The notes under the pieces: generated by a model
Seen by the model: the letters and a program-made list of their open reading frames with translations, nothing else
Database searches by the model: none
What the model was told of the DNA's origin: nothing
Assembly: GCA_016584495.1 (NCBI GenBank)
Contig: WAID01000018.1
Location: forward strand, 107,857-171,856
DNA: 64,000 bases
Direction of reading: 5' to 3'
Source of the DNA: Celoporthe dispersa
Taxonomy: Eukaryota; Ascomycota; Sordariomycetes; Diaporthales; Cryphonectriaceae
Shown here: piece after piece, positions 46,027-58,030 of the stretch
How positions within the stretch are numbered: the first letter of the stretch is position 1
How the letters are laid out: every line of letters starts with the position of its first letter
Program-made: the position numbers and the translations under genes

Positions 46027-47450
46027 ATGACTTGTCTTTCGCGCCGATATACCCCAAAGGAGGACCGCAGGGGTGTTAGTAGCCGTTTGACCAGCGCTGT
46101 TTATTCGTTATCATCACCAGCGTCGTCGTCTCGGGAAATGAACGTCCCAATGTCTGATGCGCAGCGGCCCCGAAAGCGGTCAGCCTGCGACCGTTGCCGC
46201 GCGCAGAAGCTCAGATGCCACCGTGACGACACACATCCAGACGACTTTTGTACTCGGTGTATTCGCTCGCAAGTGGAATGCATAACTAGCTCATCAAAAC
46301 GTCCTGGTCGTCCCACGAAGCACTCAGCCAACTCATCACGGGGACAAAACGATGCGGACTCAATCATATGCCGCGAGGTTGTTGCGTCAAAGGACTTGGG
46401 GAATACAATCCCACATGTAGCTCACGTCGAAGAATGGTTCAACTTCACGCCATTAGACATCGACTACGATATGCCCACAGCATACTGGAGCTCGACGGAC
46501 TCGCACGAGATGTTTTCGGGCGAATTTGCCCCAAGCGATGCCACCAACGCTTTCACCATGTCGTCTCTACACTCCGCCGCCACAACTACAGACACAACAT
46601 CACTCAATGGGTTGACGGAAACGACGATACATAGATCCTCCTCCGGCCCTGGCTCGCAGTCCGACCACGACTTTGATCAGACCAGTCTATTTCCACCACC
46701 AATGCAGACCGACGAGCCCGGGCTTCGCATCTCCAGTTTATACCGCGACCTTTCCCAGCAAATCTCCGCGCTGCGATCAGTACCGTGGGACACAAACAAG
46801 GTCCTGCGGCTGACGTCTACCCACGACACCAGCGGTGAGCTCGCGAGGGCTGTGAGGGCAACCCCGCGACGAACCCCTTGGCCAGCATTTCAAGAAGCTC
46901 TGCCGAGTTTGCCGAGCTCCTGCGCGCTTTTCAGGTCTCCGCGGCGAGTAGTGATGACACAGGCAGCGCTACGGGAGACTCGAGGTCTCGCCTGTCCACC
47001 GACCCGCGCCTGAGTATGTCGGACCTTCTCACGACCATCTCATGTTACATTTTGATTGTGTCCATCTACGACTCGATCTTCAGCCACTGCATTGCGCAAT
47101 CTCTGCAGGACCCTGCCCAGACCGGTCCGAAGCTCTTCCTTGGAGGAATCGAGGTTCCCACGAGACCGAACATGCTGGGGCACCTTCTCTTCAGAGTATT
47201 GGACAGTCAGCTCCGGCCGATTGAGGAGTTGCTGGGTCTCCCATCCGAATTCTGCGTTTCGTGGAAGAGGGAATCATCGAGCTTGGAGAACCAGACCGGA
47301 CTGTTCAGTGGTCGCAGTGGTCAGTCACTCTTCATAGCTTTGATTCAGATGGAAATGGAGAGGACAGCGGATGACAGGGGCGGCTTGGGGGTTGTAGAAT
47401 CTTTAAAAGAAAACGCTAGACGTGTGCAGAATCTTGACAACATGGAATAA
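46027..47450 (+). CDS. AflR-type Zn2Cys6 pathway regulator, one apparent frameshift
   Basis: The frame from 46027 (alternative ATGs at 46138 and 46150) contains SACDRCRAQKLRCHRDD and FCTRCIRSQVECI, the zinc cluster of AflR-like regulators with the long spacer between Cys3 and Cys4, then a basic KRPGRP element. A Ser/Thr-rich middle leads to DLSQQISALRSVPWD. The C-terminal AflR-like region (ISRSSAEFAELLRAFQV, then TISCYILIVSIYDSIF and GHLLFRVLDSQL) lies in a second frame, with the change between about 46835 and 46870. A single-base error or an unusual intron there would explain it; the 51-nt GT..AG candidate at that point does not change the frame. Nuclear; likely controls the PKS cluster. Confidence 0.82.
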
Positions 47451-48240
47451 ATAGAACATAAATGGAATATGGGGCTTCATTCAAACCCTGTGCGTGTCTC
47501 TCTTTGGAAGTATAGTCCCAATTGTTCAAGTTTGCTGGTTCGAGCAGTGCGCCTCAGGCAAAACGACCTGTGATAGTCTGGCGCGATTATGCTAGTCTTG
47601 GACCAAGAAAAGATCGAAAAGATGAGAGTAGTAGCCTGTTGACAGTGAGGATCTTGTATTGCATTATAATTTGTAAGCAGCTCGCTCGAAGGAGGCTGTC
47701 AGCTACCTGTCGCTGGCTACGGCAGGATGCAGTGGTTTGTAACGGAGCGGGAAATAAGTGACGGGAAACAGTGGTCCAAGGCTGTGCCACATCATATACT
47801 AAATAGTACTTACTGATTCCGCTGCTTAACCACTCAATGCCAACTTTATAATCCAACTTTCGACCAGGTTAGCCGCGACCTCGGAGAATACCTATCAATT
47901 CTCAAACCGGTGTCAGACCAACACGCGCAGCTGGTAGCATTGGTGTCCGTTTCGAGCCACGAATTGCGGGTAATCATCTGATTAGGGGCGAATCGGATAT
48001 TTTCCCAGCCCGAGCGCTTTAGGTAGAATTCACCGACTGCATTTGCAAGGTCTTCCACGTGAAGCTGGGACCAGGTGTACGTAGAGTTTTCCTCGGCAGA
48101 GACAAGTGAACGCCTTCGTTATGGCATGTCTACTAAGTAGGGTGCATAAGTGACATGCGTAGTCTGAGGTTGCTGATTTTCGTATGTGGGACCGCGTGTC
48201 AAACCTTCAACAACCTACACGATATCGCATGTAAACTGTG
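47451..48240. other. Intergenic before the PKS relic
   Basis: No supported gene. The KS, AT and DH parts expected upstream of the PKS relic are absent here. Confidence 0.45.
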
Positions 48241-50863
48241 CCGAGCCGAGGGTTCCTGGAGACACTCCCACGCCTACACCAGATGGTACCAAGATGAAAG
48301 CTCCCAAAATTTGCTTCACCCTCAATTGGGATGTCGACGTGGACTTGCTGGCGCCAGAAGATTTCAACGAAGTGTTCCCTGACTCGGGAAGCAAAGCCAA
48401 CGAGTGTACGCCCATCGAGAAACTAGAGGAGGTGTCGTTCTACTACATCCAGGACGCCCTTGCCGAACTCACAGAAGATGATGTTGCGAGAATGTATCCA
48501 CACCACAAACTCTTCTACGCTTGGATGCAGCAACAGGCAGAACGTGCCCATGCCAGCTCGCTCAGGTACTGCCAGCCCTCGTGGTTATCGGCAGCGCCCG
48601 AGCAGAAAGACGCAGCCATTGCGTCTTGCAAAGACAGTGGCACCGATGGGCAGATACTATGCCGCATGGGTGCCAATCTGACGCGTGTGATGCGCAAAGA
48701 GGTCGATCCACTAGGCCTACTGCACCAGAACGACCTGCTCCCGCCGCTGAACCACAACATCATATCCGACTATGTGTACACGCTCTCGCACAAATACCCG
48801 GATTTGAAAATCCTAGAAATCGGCTCAGGCACCGGCGGCGTTTCACGCTCCGTACTGAAGAAACTTGGAGGGCACCTCGGGGTGACACCACGCTTCTCTC
48901 ACTACACCTTCACCGACGTATCGAGTGGGTTGCTCCACAGGGCGCAGCAACAGTTGAAGGATTATGAGGGTCTGATCAGTTTCAAGGAGTTGGACATTGA
49001 GCAAGATCCAACCACTCAGGGATTCGAAGACAGCTCCTATGATATGGTCGTGGTAACCATTCATGCTCCTCAAGATATCAGGATGACCCTGCGGCATATG
49101 CGGAAGATGCTAAAGTCCGGTGGAAAATTGGTGGTGTTGGACATCACCAACAAGTTGATGAGACCCACCATCGTCCTTGGCGCACTGCCGGGTTGGAACT
49201 TGGGTGCTTCTTCAGACCGCAGCGAAGATGAGTGGGATGGGCTACTCAAGGAGACCGGATATTCTGGCATCAAAGCCTGCAGGAACGACTGTCCCAGTGC
49301 TGAGGATCGATTGTGCAGAGTGATCATAAGTGCTGCCATCGGCGAGGAAAAGGACTTACAAACAAACTCTCCGATTCCCGCTACACTCCTGGTCGTCCCA
49401 AAGGAAAACTCAACTACTGCGAAGACAATCTTGCAGAAGCTCCAAGAGACTACTAAAAGCGCGGTTCAGTGTGTCTCTATCGGTTCAATTCCAGATACAA
49501 CAGGCAAGGTCTGTATCTTTTTGGCCGAGATAGAAAGACCAATGATGGCTACCATTGACGATGAACAATTTGAGTCTGTCAAGCAGGCTGTGGTCAAGGC
49601 CAAGGGTGTGCTCTGGGTCGGAAAAGGGGTGCTATTGAGAGTCCTATCCCAGAAAATAATCTGGTCACCGGCCTAGGCCGTACGATCCGGAGGGAAATTG
49701 CGGGATTCAAATTCGTCACACTCGACCTGGACCTCTGTACCCCCAGAACAGGCAGCAGATGTTGTCCGGAGGCTCTTCTCGTATACAATGACCCGTGTGG
49801 AAGACAATCGGAACGAGGAGTTTGAGTACGCCTCACGAAATGGCCATATCCTTATCCCGCGCATTGTGGACGACAGTCAGACCAACAACTTCATCGCGAG
49901 AGACATTATGGACGACTACCACGTGGAACTCAACAAGGATGCTTCTTACCTTTTAGTTGGAGGTCTCGGTGGCCTAGGTCGATCTTTAGGCGCCTGGATG
50001 GCTTCTCGCGGAGCCAGATATCTGATTTTCCTGTCACGAAGCGGCACCGACCGTCCAGACGCCCAGGAAGCGGTCAGCGCGCTGAGTGCCATGGGTATTC
50101 ATGTTGCCGTGTATAAGTGCGACGTTAGCGATCAGGCGAGTCTTGAGAAGATGGTACAACAGTGCAGGCAAGAGATGCCACCAGCAAAGGGCGTCATTCA
50201 TTGTGGAATGGTATTACGGGTAAGAAATATCTACAAATCCCTTTATTGACTTTCAAACGTGATCTAATCAGTGCTTCATTACCAGAACTCGACCTTTCAC
50301 AAAATGGGCCACAACAACTGGGAACAAACGCTGAAACCTAAGGTATCTGGCACCAAAACCTCTGCGAAGTTTTCTCTGCTATTGAGACGCCGACCTTAGA
50401 TTTCTTCATTGTCTTGTCCTCCTCCGTGGGCGTGATCGGCAATTATGGTCAGGGCAACTACGCAGCCTCGTCCACATTCCAAGACGCCATGGCCCACAAC
50501 CATGCCTCCCGCCCCAACGGCCTTCCCATTGTCACCATTGACCTCGGCATGATCCTTGGGGCCGGCTACGTAGCCGAGAACTCCAATGCTGAGGTCATAC
50601 TGAAGAAAATGGGGATTATGGGCATCAGCCAAGCGCAGTTCCTCTCCATGATCAAAGCGGCCATCGTGGAGCCACGGCGTGCTCGGCCCCGCTGCCAAAT
50701 CATGACTGGGCTTGGGACCAAGGCGATGGTCAGCGAGGATAGCAGCTGGGACGATGGGAAGGAGTATAAGGTGCCATTCTACTTCCAGGATACTAAATTT
50801 TCTCATCTGCTCCAGATGGACCGGCGAATGACGGCTAGCATTGGACATGCTAGCAGCGCTTGA
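48241..50863 (+). pseudogene. Relic of a second HR-PKS: methyltransferase and ketoreductase only
   Basis: The homology begins abruptly near 48290 (ICFTLNWDVDVDLL, the linker after a DH domain). It continues through a C-methyltransferase (LEIGSGTGGVSRSVLKKL; SHYTFTDVSSGLL), a pseudo-KR segment and a KR (ASYLLVGGLGGLGRS, LSSSVGVIGNYGQGNYAA). There is no KS, AT, DH, ER or ACP. The KR is of the GGLGGLGR kind usual in PKSs that have their own ER, yet the sequence runs straight from the pre-ER linker to the KR, so an ER has been lost. Frame changes occur at the G run near 49625 (GAIESPIPENN follows), at CC near 49734, and at AAAA near 50355 after an intron at 50221-50285. It lies downstream of the regulator and cannot make a working synthase. 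Confidence 0.8.
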
Positions 50864-51796
50864 GGTCGGAACATTGGGAAAAACTTGCAATGGACACTCG
50901 GAATGATTACCAATTCTTGGGACACGGAAGCTTCAGGCATGTCTTCAAGCATTCAGAATACAGATTTATATATATATTCGTTCTTTACCGAAGAAAAACT
51001 TTAAATAGTGTCTTTTAATAAAAATGGCTATCCTCGGTCTAGAATGTAAATGTGTTACCTATATAGTCGTACACTGAGGTTGCGCAAAACTAGAATCCAC
51101 ATAATCCGCATACTTAGCTGTGTCTAGATTCACTTTAAGTCAGTATGCTAAGAAGGTTTCGATGGTTTAGGAATGCAGCGTCTGGTAGACGCAGCAGAGC
51201 CCCGATGCCTGCAAAACATAAGCCAAGACGAGGCAACAAATAGTGGAGAACAGGGACAATATTCCGAAATTCCCGAATGGAGCATGTCAGCCGCAGCTTT
51301 TTGTGATATTTATACTCAGACTCGGTAGTATTTCACGTCACGATCAATCGCAGGATACAGGTCGGATTTTTCTGTGACATTCAGCTCAGACCCCGCAAGC
51401 ATAGTGGCCCAGCTTCGGATCTCAATAATTAGCACTGTAATGCCTTCAGGATTAGGAGCTGCCTTCGATTTATTGCCTCCCGGCCCCTGGCTATAGTTGA
51501 AAAAGGCGTAGTGGAATTTGAGATATCCTGGAAACGGTTCAGTATCCTCTTATGAGGTTTCAGGGCTTTCTGTTCCGGCTTCGTTTGCGCAAATTACATG
51601 TATTATAGGGCACAACTATCGAAATCAGAAAAGCCAGAGCTATCTTCCAAGTGCGGTATATTAATCCATCAGCCCGGAAGTCATTCCATCACTGTAGCTC
51701 GAGGATTCTGCTCAGCACCCATATGCCTAGCGTTAAGGGCCCAGGTTGCTCCGTTGTCACCTCCGCTGACCTTGTTTTAGCACCCAATCTGTCACC
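50864..51796. other. AT-rich spacer before the free methyltransferase gene
   Basis: Contains the likely promoter of the following gene; no ACP or other PKS domain is readable here. TATATATATA occurs near 50970-50979. Confidence 0.45.
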
Positions 51797-53050
51797 ATGG
51801 CCGCCAAGCTGCAGTGGGAACCAAAACTGGACGGAGTCCCGGCTTCTCAGCTCATGAAACGCAGTCGGGACTCCACCGCCGAGCAGCAGATGATGGAAAA
51901 AATGTACATCATGTGCGCTGTTGAGATGCTAGAGAAGCTCAAGGCGGCACAGTGTACCAAGCCGCACTTCGAACGATATCGCTCGTGGCTGACGGCCGAG
52001 TATGAGCGTTACAAACAGCCAGGAGGTGTGCCTGTGGTGGCTGACTCGGCTGCCATCGTCGCCATGAGCAGCGACACGCGTCGGAAGGAAATCAAGGAAT
52101 GCTATGAGAAGACCAAAGGCACGCACATGTGGCCTGTCATGGAGGCTGCATGGCGAGTATACGTCAACATGATCGATATTGTTGAGGGTCGTGTCAAGCT
52201 GCTCAGAGTGCTCATGACGGACAATCTACTGCCGCAGTTCTACGATTGGACAAATGAGCTGAGCGACCTCCGACTGCTCTGGCGTGCCTTTGGTCTTAGC
52301 AAGCCCCAGCTGCGCGTCCTGGAAATAGGAGCGGGCACAGGAGGCACTACAGCTCGAGTACTGGAGGGATTCAAGTCCGAGAGCGAGGAGCGGCTGTACG
52401 GCAGCTACACCTTCACTGATGTGTCTGCCACCTTCTTCGATGCAGCTCGGAAGCGGTTTGGCGACCATGACAGTATTGAATACCGTGCACTCGACATCTC
52501 GCAGGATCCACTGCAACAGAGTTTCGAGGCTGGTGCGTATGATCTTGTCATCGCCTCCAACGTGAGTTTCACGGCCCTCCAGTCCCATTTCACTAATCTA
52601 TATCCAGCTAATCATGCGGATGTCAGGTTCTGCATGCGACGCCGTGTCTTGTGGAGACGCTCAAGAACTGCCGCACACTGCTACAACCCCAAGGCTATCT
52701 TTTCTTGCAAGAAATGTCCCCACGTGAGTCACTATATCCACTCATCCGAGACATTCCAGAGGGTGCTGACCAGAACACAGCGGGGAAATATCCCGATTTT
52801 GTCGTGGTACGTAAATGTGGCCAAGTGTAACGGATCTATGCTTACTTTCATTTCTCAGGGTATGTTCCCAGGATGGTGGGCAGGTGACCCGGATGGGCGC
52901 CCAGACGGACCGACTGTAAAGCCCAAGGAATGGGAGAACCGGTTGCAGCAGGCGGGATTCGAAGGGCTTTATGCCATCTCCTACGATAACGAGCCACCGT
53001 TATATTACAACGCGAACATGCTTGCTCGTCCCGCCGCCATCGTTGATTAG
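51797..53050 (+). CDS. Free-standing HR-PKS-type C-methyltransferase
   Basis: Four exons (51797-52561, 52627-52723, 52781-52806, 52859-53050) with GT..AG introns join into an uninterrupted 359-residue frame. It starts MAAKLQWEPKLDGV, like the linker after a PKS DH domain. It then follows a PKS cMeT domain throughout: helices with DNLLPQFYDW, the AdoMet site LEIGAGTGGTTARVLEGF, YTFTDVSATFFDAARKRFG, a VLHATP block and GMFPGWWAGDPDGRPDGP, ending soon after MLARP where a pseudo-KR would begin. No other PKS domain adjoins it. It could methylate a polyketide in trans (the fungal PsoF precedent has a cMeT-like domain acting in trans) or be an expressed remnant. Unlike its neighbours it needs no frame correction. 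Confidence 0.82.
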   Translation: MAAKLQWEPKLDGVPASQLMKRSRDSTAEQQMMEKMYIMCAVEMLEKLKAAQCTKPHFERYRSWLTAEYERYKQPGGVPVVADSAAIVAMSSDTRRKEIKECYEKTKGTHMWPVMEAAWRVYVNMIDIVEGRVKLLRVLMTDNLLPQFYDWTNELSDLRLLWRAFGLSKPQLRVLEIGAGTGGTTARVLEGFKSESEERLYGSYTFTDVSATFFDAARKRFGDHDSIEYRALDISQDPLQQSFEAGAYDLVIASNVSFTALQSHFTNLYPANHADVRFCMRRRVLWRRSRTAAHCYNPKAIFSCKKCPHVSHYIHSSETFQRVLTRTQRGNIPILSWYVNVAKCNGSMLTFISQGMFPGWWAGDPDGRPDGPTVKPKEWENRLQQAGFEGLYAISYDNEPPLYYNANMLARPAAIVD

Positions 53051-54934
53051 AATGAGCACGAGTGGCGCAGGGTCAGATATCGAGACAAGGGCGTCAGATT
53101 TTCAAGGGTCTAGGGACTCCTTTAGTTGAATTAAGAGTTTAAGAATGGCTTGCCGGGTCAGTGCTATTTATGCGTTAAAGGCGGCTGCTCAGACAAGACG
53201 ATGGCTATAATGGCACGTATTGGCTCGGTGATGAACAGCCATGGCGAAGCCAGCATTCTCGGCATAATGATGAGTAAATCCGGCGCATTCTAACGTTAAG
53301 ATGTCAAAGCAACTAGCGTAAGTCGCAAGCTAAAATTCTGTAGGCGCCTCAAATGCGAACAAATAGCCTACAGACCCAGGTCTCGAAGGAGTTCCTTAAG
53401 CATGCAGTCTCTCACAACTTGTCCGATCTCAAAGCGACTATGATTTCCCATAAACTTTCTCTTTTGAATTTGTTGGTTGAAAACAGGAATGCGCGGCAAG
53501 GCTGTCTTTGACAAGGCACCGACTGTCAGAATGGGCAATTCCGATTTGGGCTTTGGGGGAAGGACCACCATCATTTCATGCAGCGCTCCTTTTGTCCACT
53601 CCCTTCCCCTTGCCCCTGAAATACGTACGCATCGTCTCGCTGGATACATAATTGCATGACAGGATAACTTAGCATATTTACGACATAAAATATAATTGGT
53701 GCTTAGAAATACGAATTGACACACGCAAGACGAGGTGGTTGCAGGATCGTAGACCGGATCCGGCAATGCTCGAGAGCAGTGTTCCTGCTCATCGCTCCTG
53801 GAGTTTACGCAGACAGCTTGCCCTGATACAATCAGAACCATGCGGCTATAGATGTATGAAGCGGTGAGAATCCCATGCAGGATCCTAAAGAATCCAGGCC
53901 AAAATTGCCGAGTGCAGTTTGCTCGGCAATTTCAGCGCGCTCGGTAATATTTTCTTCACAGGGCTGTCATAACTTTCATAACATCTGCGGAACTCAACCA
54001 TCCGTATCACAACGAATAAGCTTGCGAGACAAGGAAAAATTACGTCATAGAAGACGCCCGGATCCAAGAGCTTGTGTGCTTGGGCAGGACTGTACCTTTA
54101 GATATAGCGATAGAGAGATGCACGAGTGAATCCTGCAACCTGTGGTGTTCATCCACGTGAATGGATTTCGGTGTTTCTCAGAGATCCCGAACTTTGCTAT
54201 AACTGGACTAAATACTTTTTACCCACACGCATATGGAGAACATGACGGCAGCTTATCTGCTAAATACACTCTTGAGCTGAGTGGACTACGGTTTCTCTTG
54301 TGGCTGGTTGCAGACATTTTGCCGAGCCACAGCCCCCTCTGTCAATCCGTGCCCCAATCCGACAAAGGGCTGAAATGCGGAGACTCTATGCAAAGGTGAG
54401 GACTCTGTGGGGAAATGACAAGAGACTCCTCGTGGACGTTGTTGAGATCCGTTTGGATTTCAAGACTGGAACAAGTTAAGCAGGATTGGCGTTGTGGCGG
54501 GAGACTACGAACAGGTCGCGGTCTTCCCTCTTCCCGAGACCTATTCAACTAAAGGATTGTTTCTGATTTAGTAGCTGGTTACAAGCCTCGGTGCCTGAGC
54601 CTCATGCTGACAGTGTCTGGGTCGCAAATGGTTTGGCCAATGCAGGAAGGTCCCACTGTGTCTACAACGGTATTCGGCAGCGATTTATCCCCGTTTGCCT
54701 CCCTAATGTAGCTTTGTTCTTTTTAATTTGTTAGAGGGTCCAAATGCTACCAATTACCCCGCGAGTTTCTCCATCCATCCATTCTCTTCCCATTTCTTCT
54801 CTTGAGATCGTGCGCTCGACAATCTCGTACGCCTCTTGTTTGACGCCCTCCTCTGTGTTCGTATGACAATCTCAGAACATAACGCACGGAAATACAATGT
54901 CTGAGCAGACCCAGCCACTGACTCGGGGTATGTG
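53051..54934. other. Intergenic, no supported gene
   Basis: About 1.9 kb. A minus-strand frame at 53368-53841 (157 residues) has a protein-like second half but no recognised family, and I do not call it. The rest has short frames only. Confidence 0.4.
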
Positions 54935-57324
54935 ATGGCGAACGAGGAGTCAGACGATGTTCTGGACAGCGATGGCGACAGTCGAGCGGTGTCCGCCGGT
55001 AATGCTTCTTCCCCGCCGGACAAGACGGAGGAGAACACTAAATACGCCACGGGTTTTCACTTTATGCCATCGTCGGAACTATGACCCTAATGATGTTTAC
55101 GGTTCTTCTGGACGTCTCCATCTTGGGGACAGTAAGGCTTTCTGCTTCGCGTTGCCGCCTAATCTTGGCAAGCAGATTCGCAGGTATCATGCTAATAAGT
55201 CTTCTCAAGGCAATCCCGAAGATCACAAGTGAATTTCATTCCGTCGCCGCCACAGGATGGTATGCAGGATGCTATCAGTTGGCAAGGTAAGAGCTCCCTT
55301 GTCGAATGTTCTCTTGTGATGATCATCGTGCTGACAACCAATGGACAAATACTAGCTCGTCCCTTCAGCCACTGACGGGAAAGATCTATTCCAATTTCAA
55401 CTCTAAAGTACTGTCACCCAGTACTCCGATAAGAATATTCGAGCTGACAGCGTCCTGCAGTGGACACTCCTCATCTTCTTCTTCGTGTTCGAGATTGGGT
55501 CGCTGCTGAGTGGTGCGGCCAGCTCATCTGCCATGCTGATTGCAGGCCGGGCCGTCGCCGGTCTGGGGTCTTCCGGTTTGAATTCTGGATCTATGGTGAC
55601 TATCGCTGGTTCAGTGCCACTAGAAAAACGGCCCGGTGAGTTCACCGCTGCTGGGTGAAGACAACAAAGCTGGTGACAAGACAAGATACTAATGCTGTTG
55701 TTGACAGTCTATATGGGTTTGATACTCGGAGGTAAGGCAGAGGGACACATACATTCAAAAGGTATTTAGTAAGGATGAAGTTCGCTAAACTCGTACGATT
55801 CAGTTGGCCAGATCGGAGTCATTTCAGGACCTCTTATTGGAGGTAAGTTCGACTTCGGGGCGAGGGAGAAGATGATGCTATGGGTAGAAGGAAATTGTCA
55901 CTGATCTCATCTAGGTGCCTTGACTCAATACACTACCTGGAGATGGTGTAAGTCGGAGCCCTATCCCACTGATGACTCTCGGTGACCACATAAACATCAC
56001 AACTTCTGACCGACCATGGTACTCCAGGCTTCTATATGAACCTACCCATCGGCGCAATTATTGCTGCTTTCCTGGTCTTCCTTGATATTCCAGACCTGAC
56101 AGTCAAACCACCCTTTACATGGAAACTCTTCCGCGACACCGTCACACATGAGCTGGATCTCCTCGGGTTTGCGCTCTTCGCCCCTGCCGCCGTCATGTTC
56201 CTCCTAGCTCTCGAATTCGGCGGGAACTCATATGCCTGGGATAGCTCTGTTATAATCGGTCTCTTCTGCGGCGCCGGCGTGACAGCCATTATTTTTTAAC
56301 ATGGGAGTCACGCGTGGGGAAAAGGCGATGATTCCTCTAGAAATCGTCCGCGATCGCATCATATGGACAAGTGGTATCAACATGAGCTGCTTGATGGTAT
56401 CCATGGTCGTTGCATCAGCGTACCTGCCCACATACTTCCAGGCCGTTCGCGGGGACGAGCCGACCATGAGCGGAGTCTCGATGCTTCCAAAGCATCCCTC
56501 TCGCAGTTGGTCCTGTCCATTATTGCGGGTACAGCCAGTAAGTAATCCAGGCGCCTCGCCTTCTAATTTAGTTTTGCTAATGGTTCCAACGCGTGATGTA
56601 GCCCCCAAGATAGGTTATTATCTTCCTTGTTATCCTCGGCAATGTCCTGATGGCCATTGGTAATGGACTGCTTTCGACGCTCACACCAACCACTCCTACC
56701 GCACACTGGGTCGGCTATCAGATTCTGCTGGGTGCTGGTCGTGGTTGTGGGCTGCAAATGGTAGGTGACATTGCTCTTCTACCGATCCGTGGAGGAGGAG
56801 GGATTTGGGCCAACGGTTGACTAACTTTGCACTCAAACAGGGTGTAATCGCGGTTCAAAACGCCGTCAAGCCTTACCAGATTCCAGTGGCCATGGCATTC
56901 TTGGTTTTCTGCCAGAACTTCTCCGGGTCTGTCTTTGTAAGTTTGAGAATCGAGCACATGTGCCAACAGCTAGCTCACAAATCGAGGACTATCATACTGA
57001 CTTTCAATACTTGCACACTAGACTGTCGTCGCTACCACAATCTTCACGCAAGGCCTCGCCAAGGAAATCCCCATTTACGCACCGTCCGTATCACCTGCAG
57101 CGGCCGAGGCCGCGGGAAGCAGCGCAAGCGGCGTCAGATCATTACTCCCAGCTGGGAGCCCCGAGTTACCGGGCTTACTGATGGCATACGCGAAGAGCAT
57201 TGACAAGATCTTCTACATGCTGATTGCGTGTGCGTGTCTCGCGTTCTTCGTGGGAATGGGAATGGGTTGGAAGGATACCCGCCAGGAGAAGACACCGCAA
57301 GAGGAGAAAAAGGAACAGGCTTGA
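54935..57324 (+). CDS. MFS multidrug/toxin exporter (DHA2, 14-helix type), disrupted frame
   Basis: Short exons separated by small introns give the usual order of a fungal toxin-efflux pump. MTLMMFTVLLDVSILGT (helix 1) is followed by AIPKITSEFHSV, TGWYAGCYQLA, LQPLTGKIYSNFN, LIFFFVFEIGSLLSGAA, and the antiporter motif C GVISGPLIGG, then TTWRWCFYMNLPIG. A C-terminal FYMLIACACLAFFVG and a charged tail end at 57322. Typical of pumps encoded in secondary-metabolite clusters; probable role is export of the product or self-protection at the plasma membrane. Frame corrections are needed near 55068, 56290-56300 (T run), and 56489 and 56496 (AAA and CCC each one base long), and probably further on. 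Exon limits are uncertain in the last 700 bp. Confidence 0.75.
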
Positions 57325-58030
57325 TCAGTGCATCATGCTAGGCTGAGTGGTGTACTTACAAGACCTTGGGTGGCCTCGGGTGTATGAGAGATCTGGGACG
57401 GCAGATGTATGGAAATAGCAACACGAGAATTCATCGTGGCTTGAATGGTAAGATCAGCGGGTTAGACTAGCGTTCTTTGATGACCTTAGCTGAATTTATT
57501 TTGCACGTTGAGTACATTTGTCCAATGTAGAGTACTCATGGATACGTATATAGTGGGTTGCACTAAGATCACATGGGAAGTTTTGCATCTAACCGTCAAG
57601 CAGCGTTTTGATGAAGAGGGCCTTGGCGCTACGTAGGTAAGGTTGTGTATATTAGACAAGTCTAAGGTAAAACGTTTGTAGAATAGAATTCACCCCAGGA
57701 ACACGGATTTGATTCAAAGCACGGTATACCTATCTGTTCTTAGATTCTCTTCTCTATCATTCTGAAAACAATCGCGGAGAAGGCACCTAACGACTCTACG
57801 GTAGGCATTACATTACAACCCACGAGCGGCCGGAAATTGACAGCTGTGAGCCTGACCAGCCTGCAGCCATCCTTATACTGAAACTCTCTTGAACAAGAGT
57901 TCTTTTGTCACGTCCGGAACTGACTAGAGTTCGTGGATTTGTCAGCCTTCATTACCAACTCTTCTCATTCTTAGGGCAAGTGGATGGAAAAGAAGAAGAG
58001 GAGAGAACAAAGGAGAGAAGCAATACTTCT
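57325..58030. other. Convergent intergenic spacer
   Basis: 3' flanks of the MFS gene (+) and a P450 gene (-). A short last exon of the P450 may lie at about 57935-57955. Nothing else seen. Confidence 0.4.

Noticed and set aside
46855..46906. Intron as the cause of the regulator frame change
   Set aside because: The candidate is 51 nt long, so its removal keeps the same frame and cannot reach the downstream domain.
53368..53841. 157-residue minus-strand frame
   Set aside because: The second half looks protein-like, but I recognise no family and see no good start or neighbours that support it.
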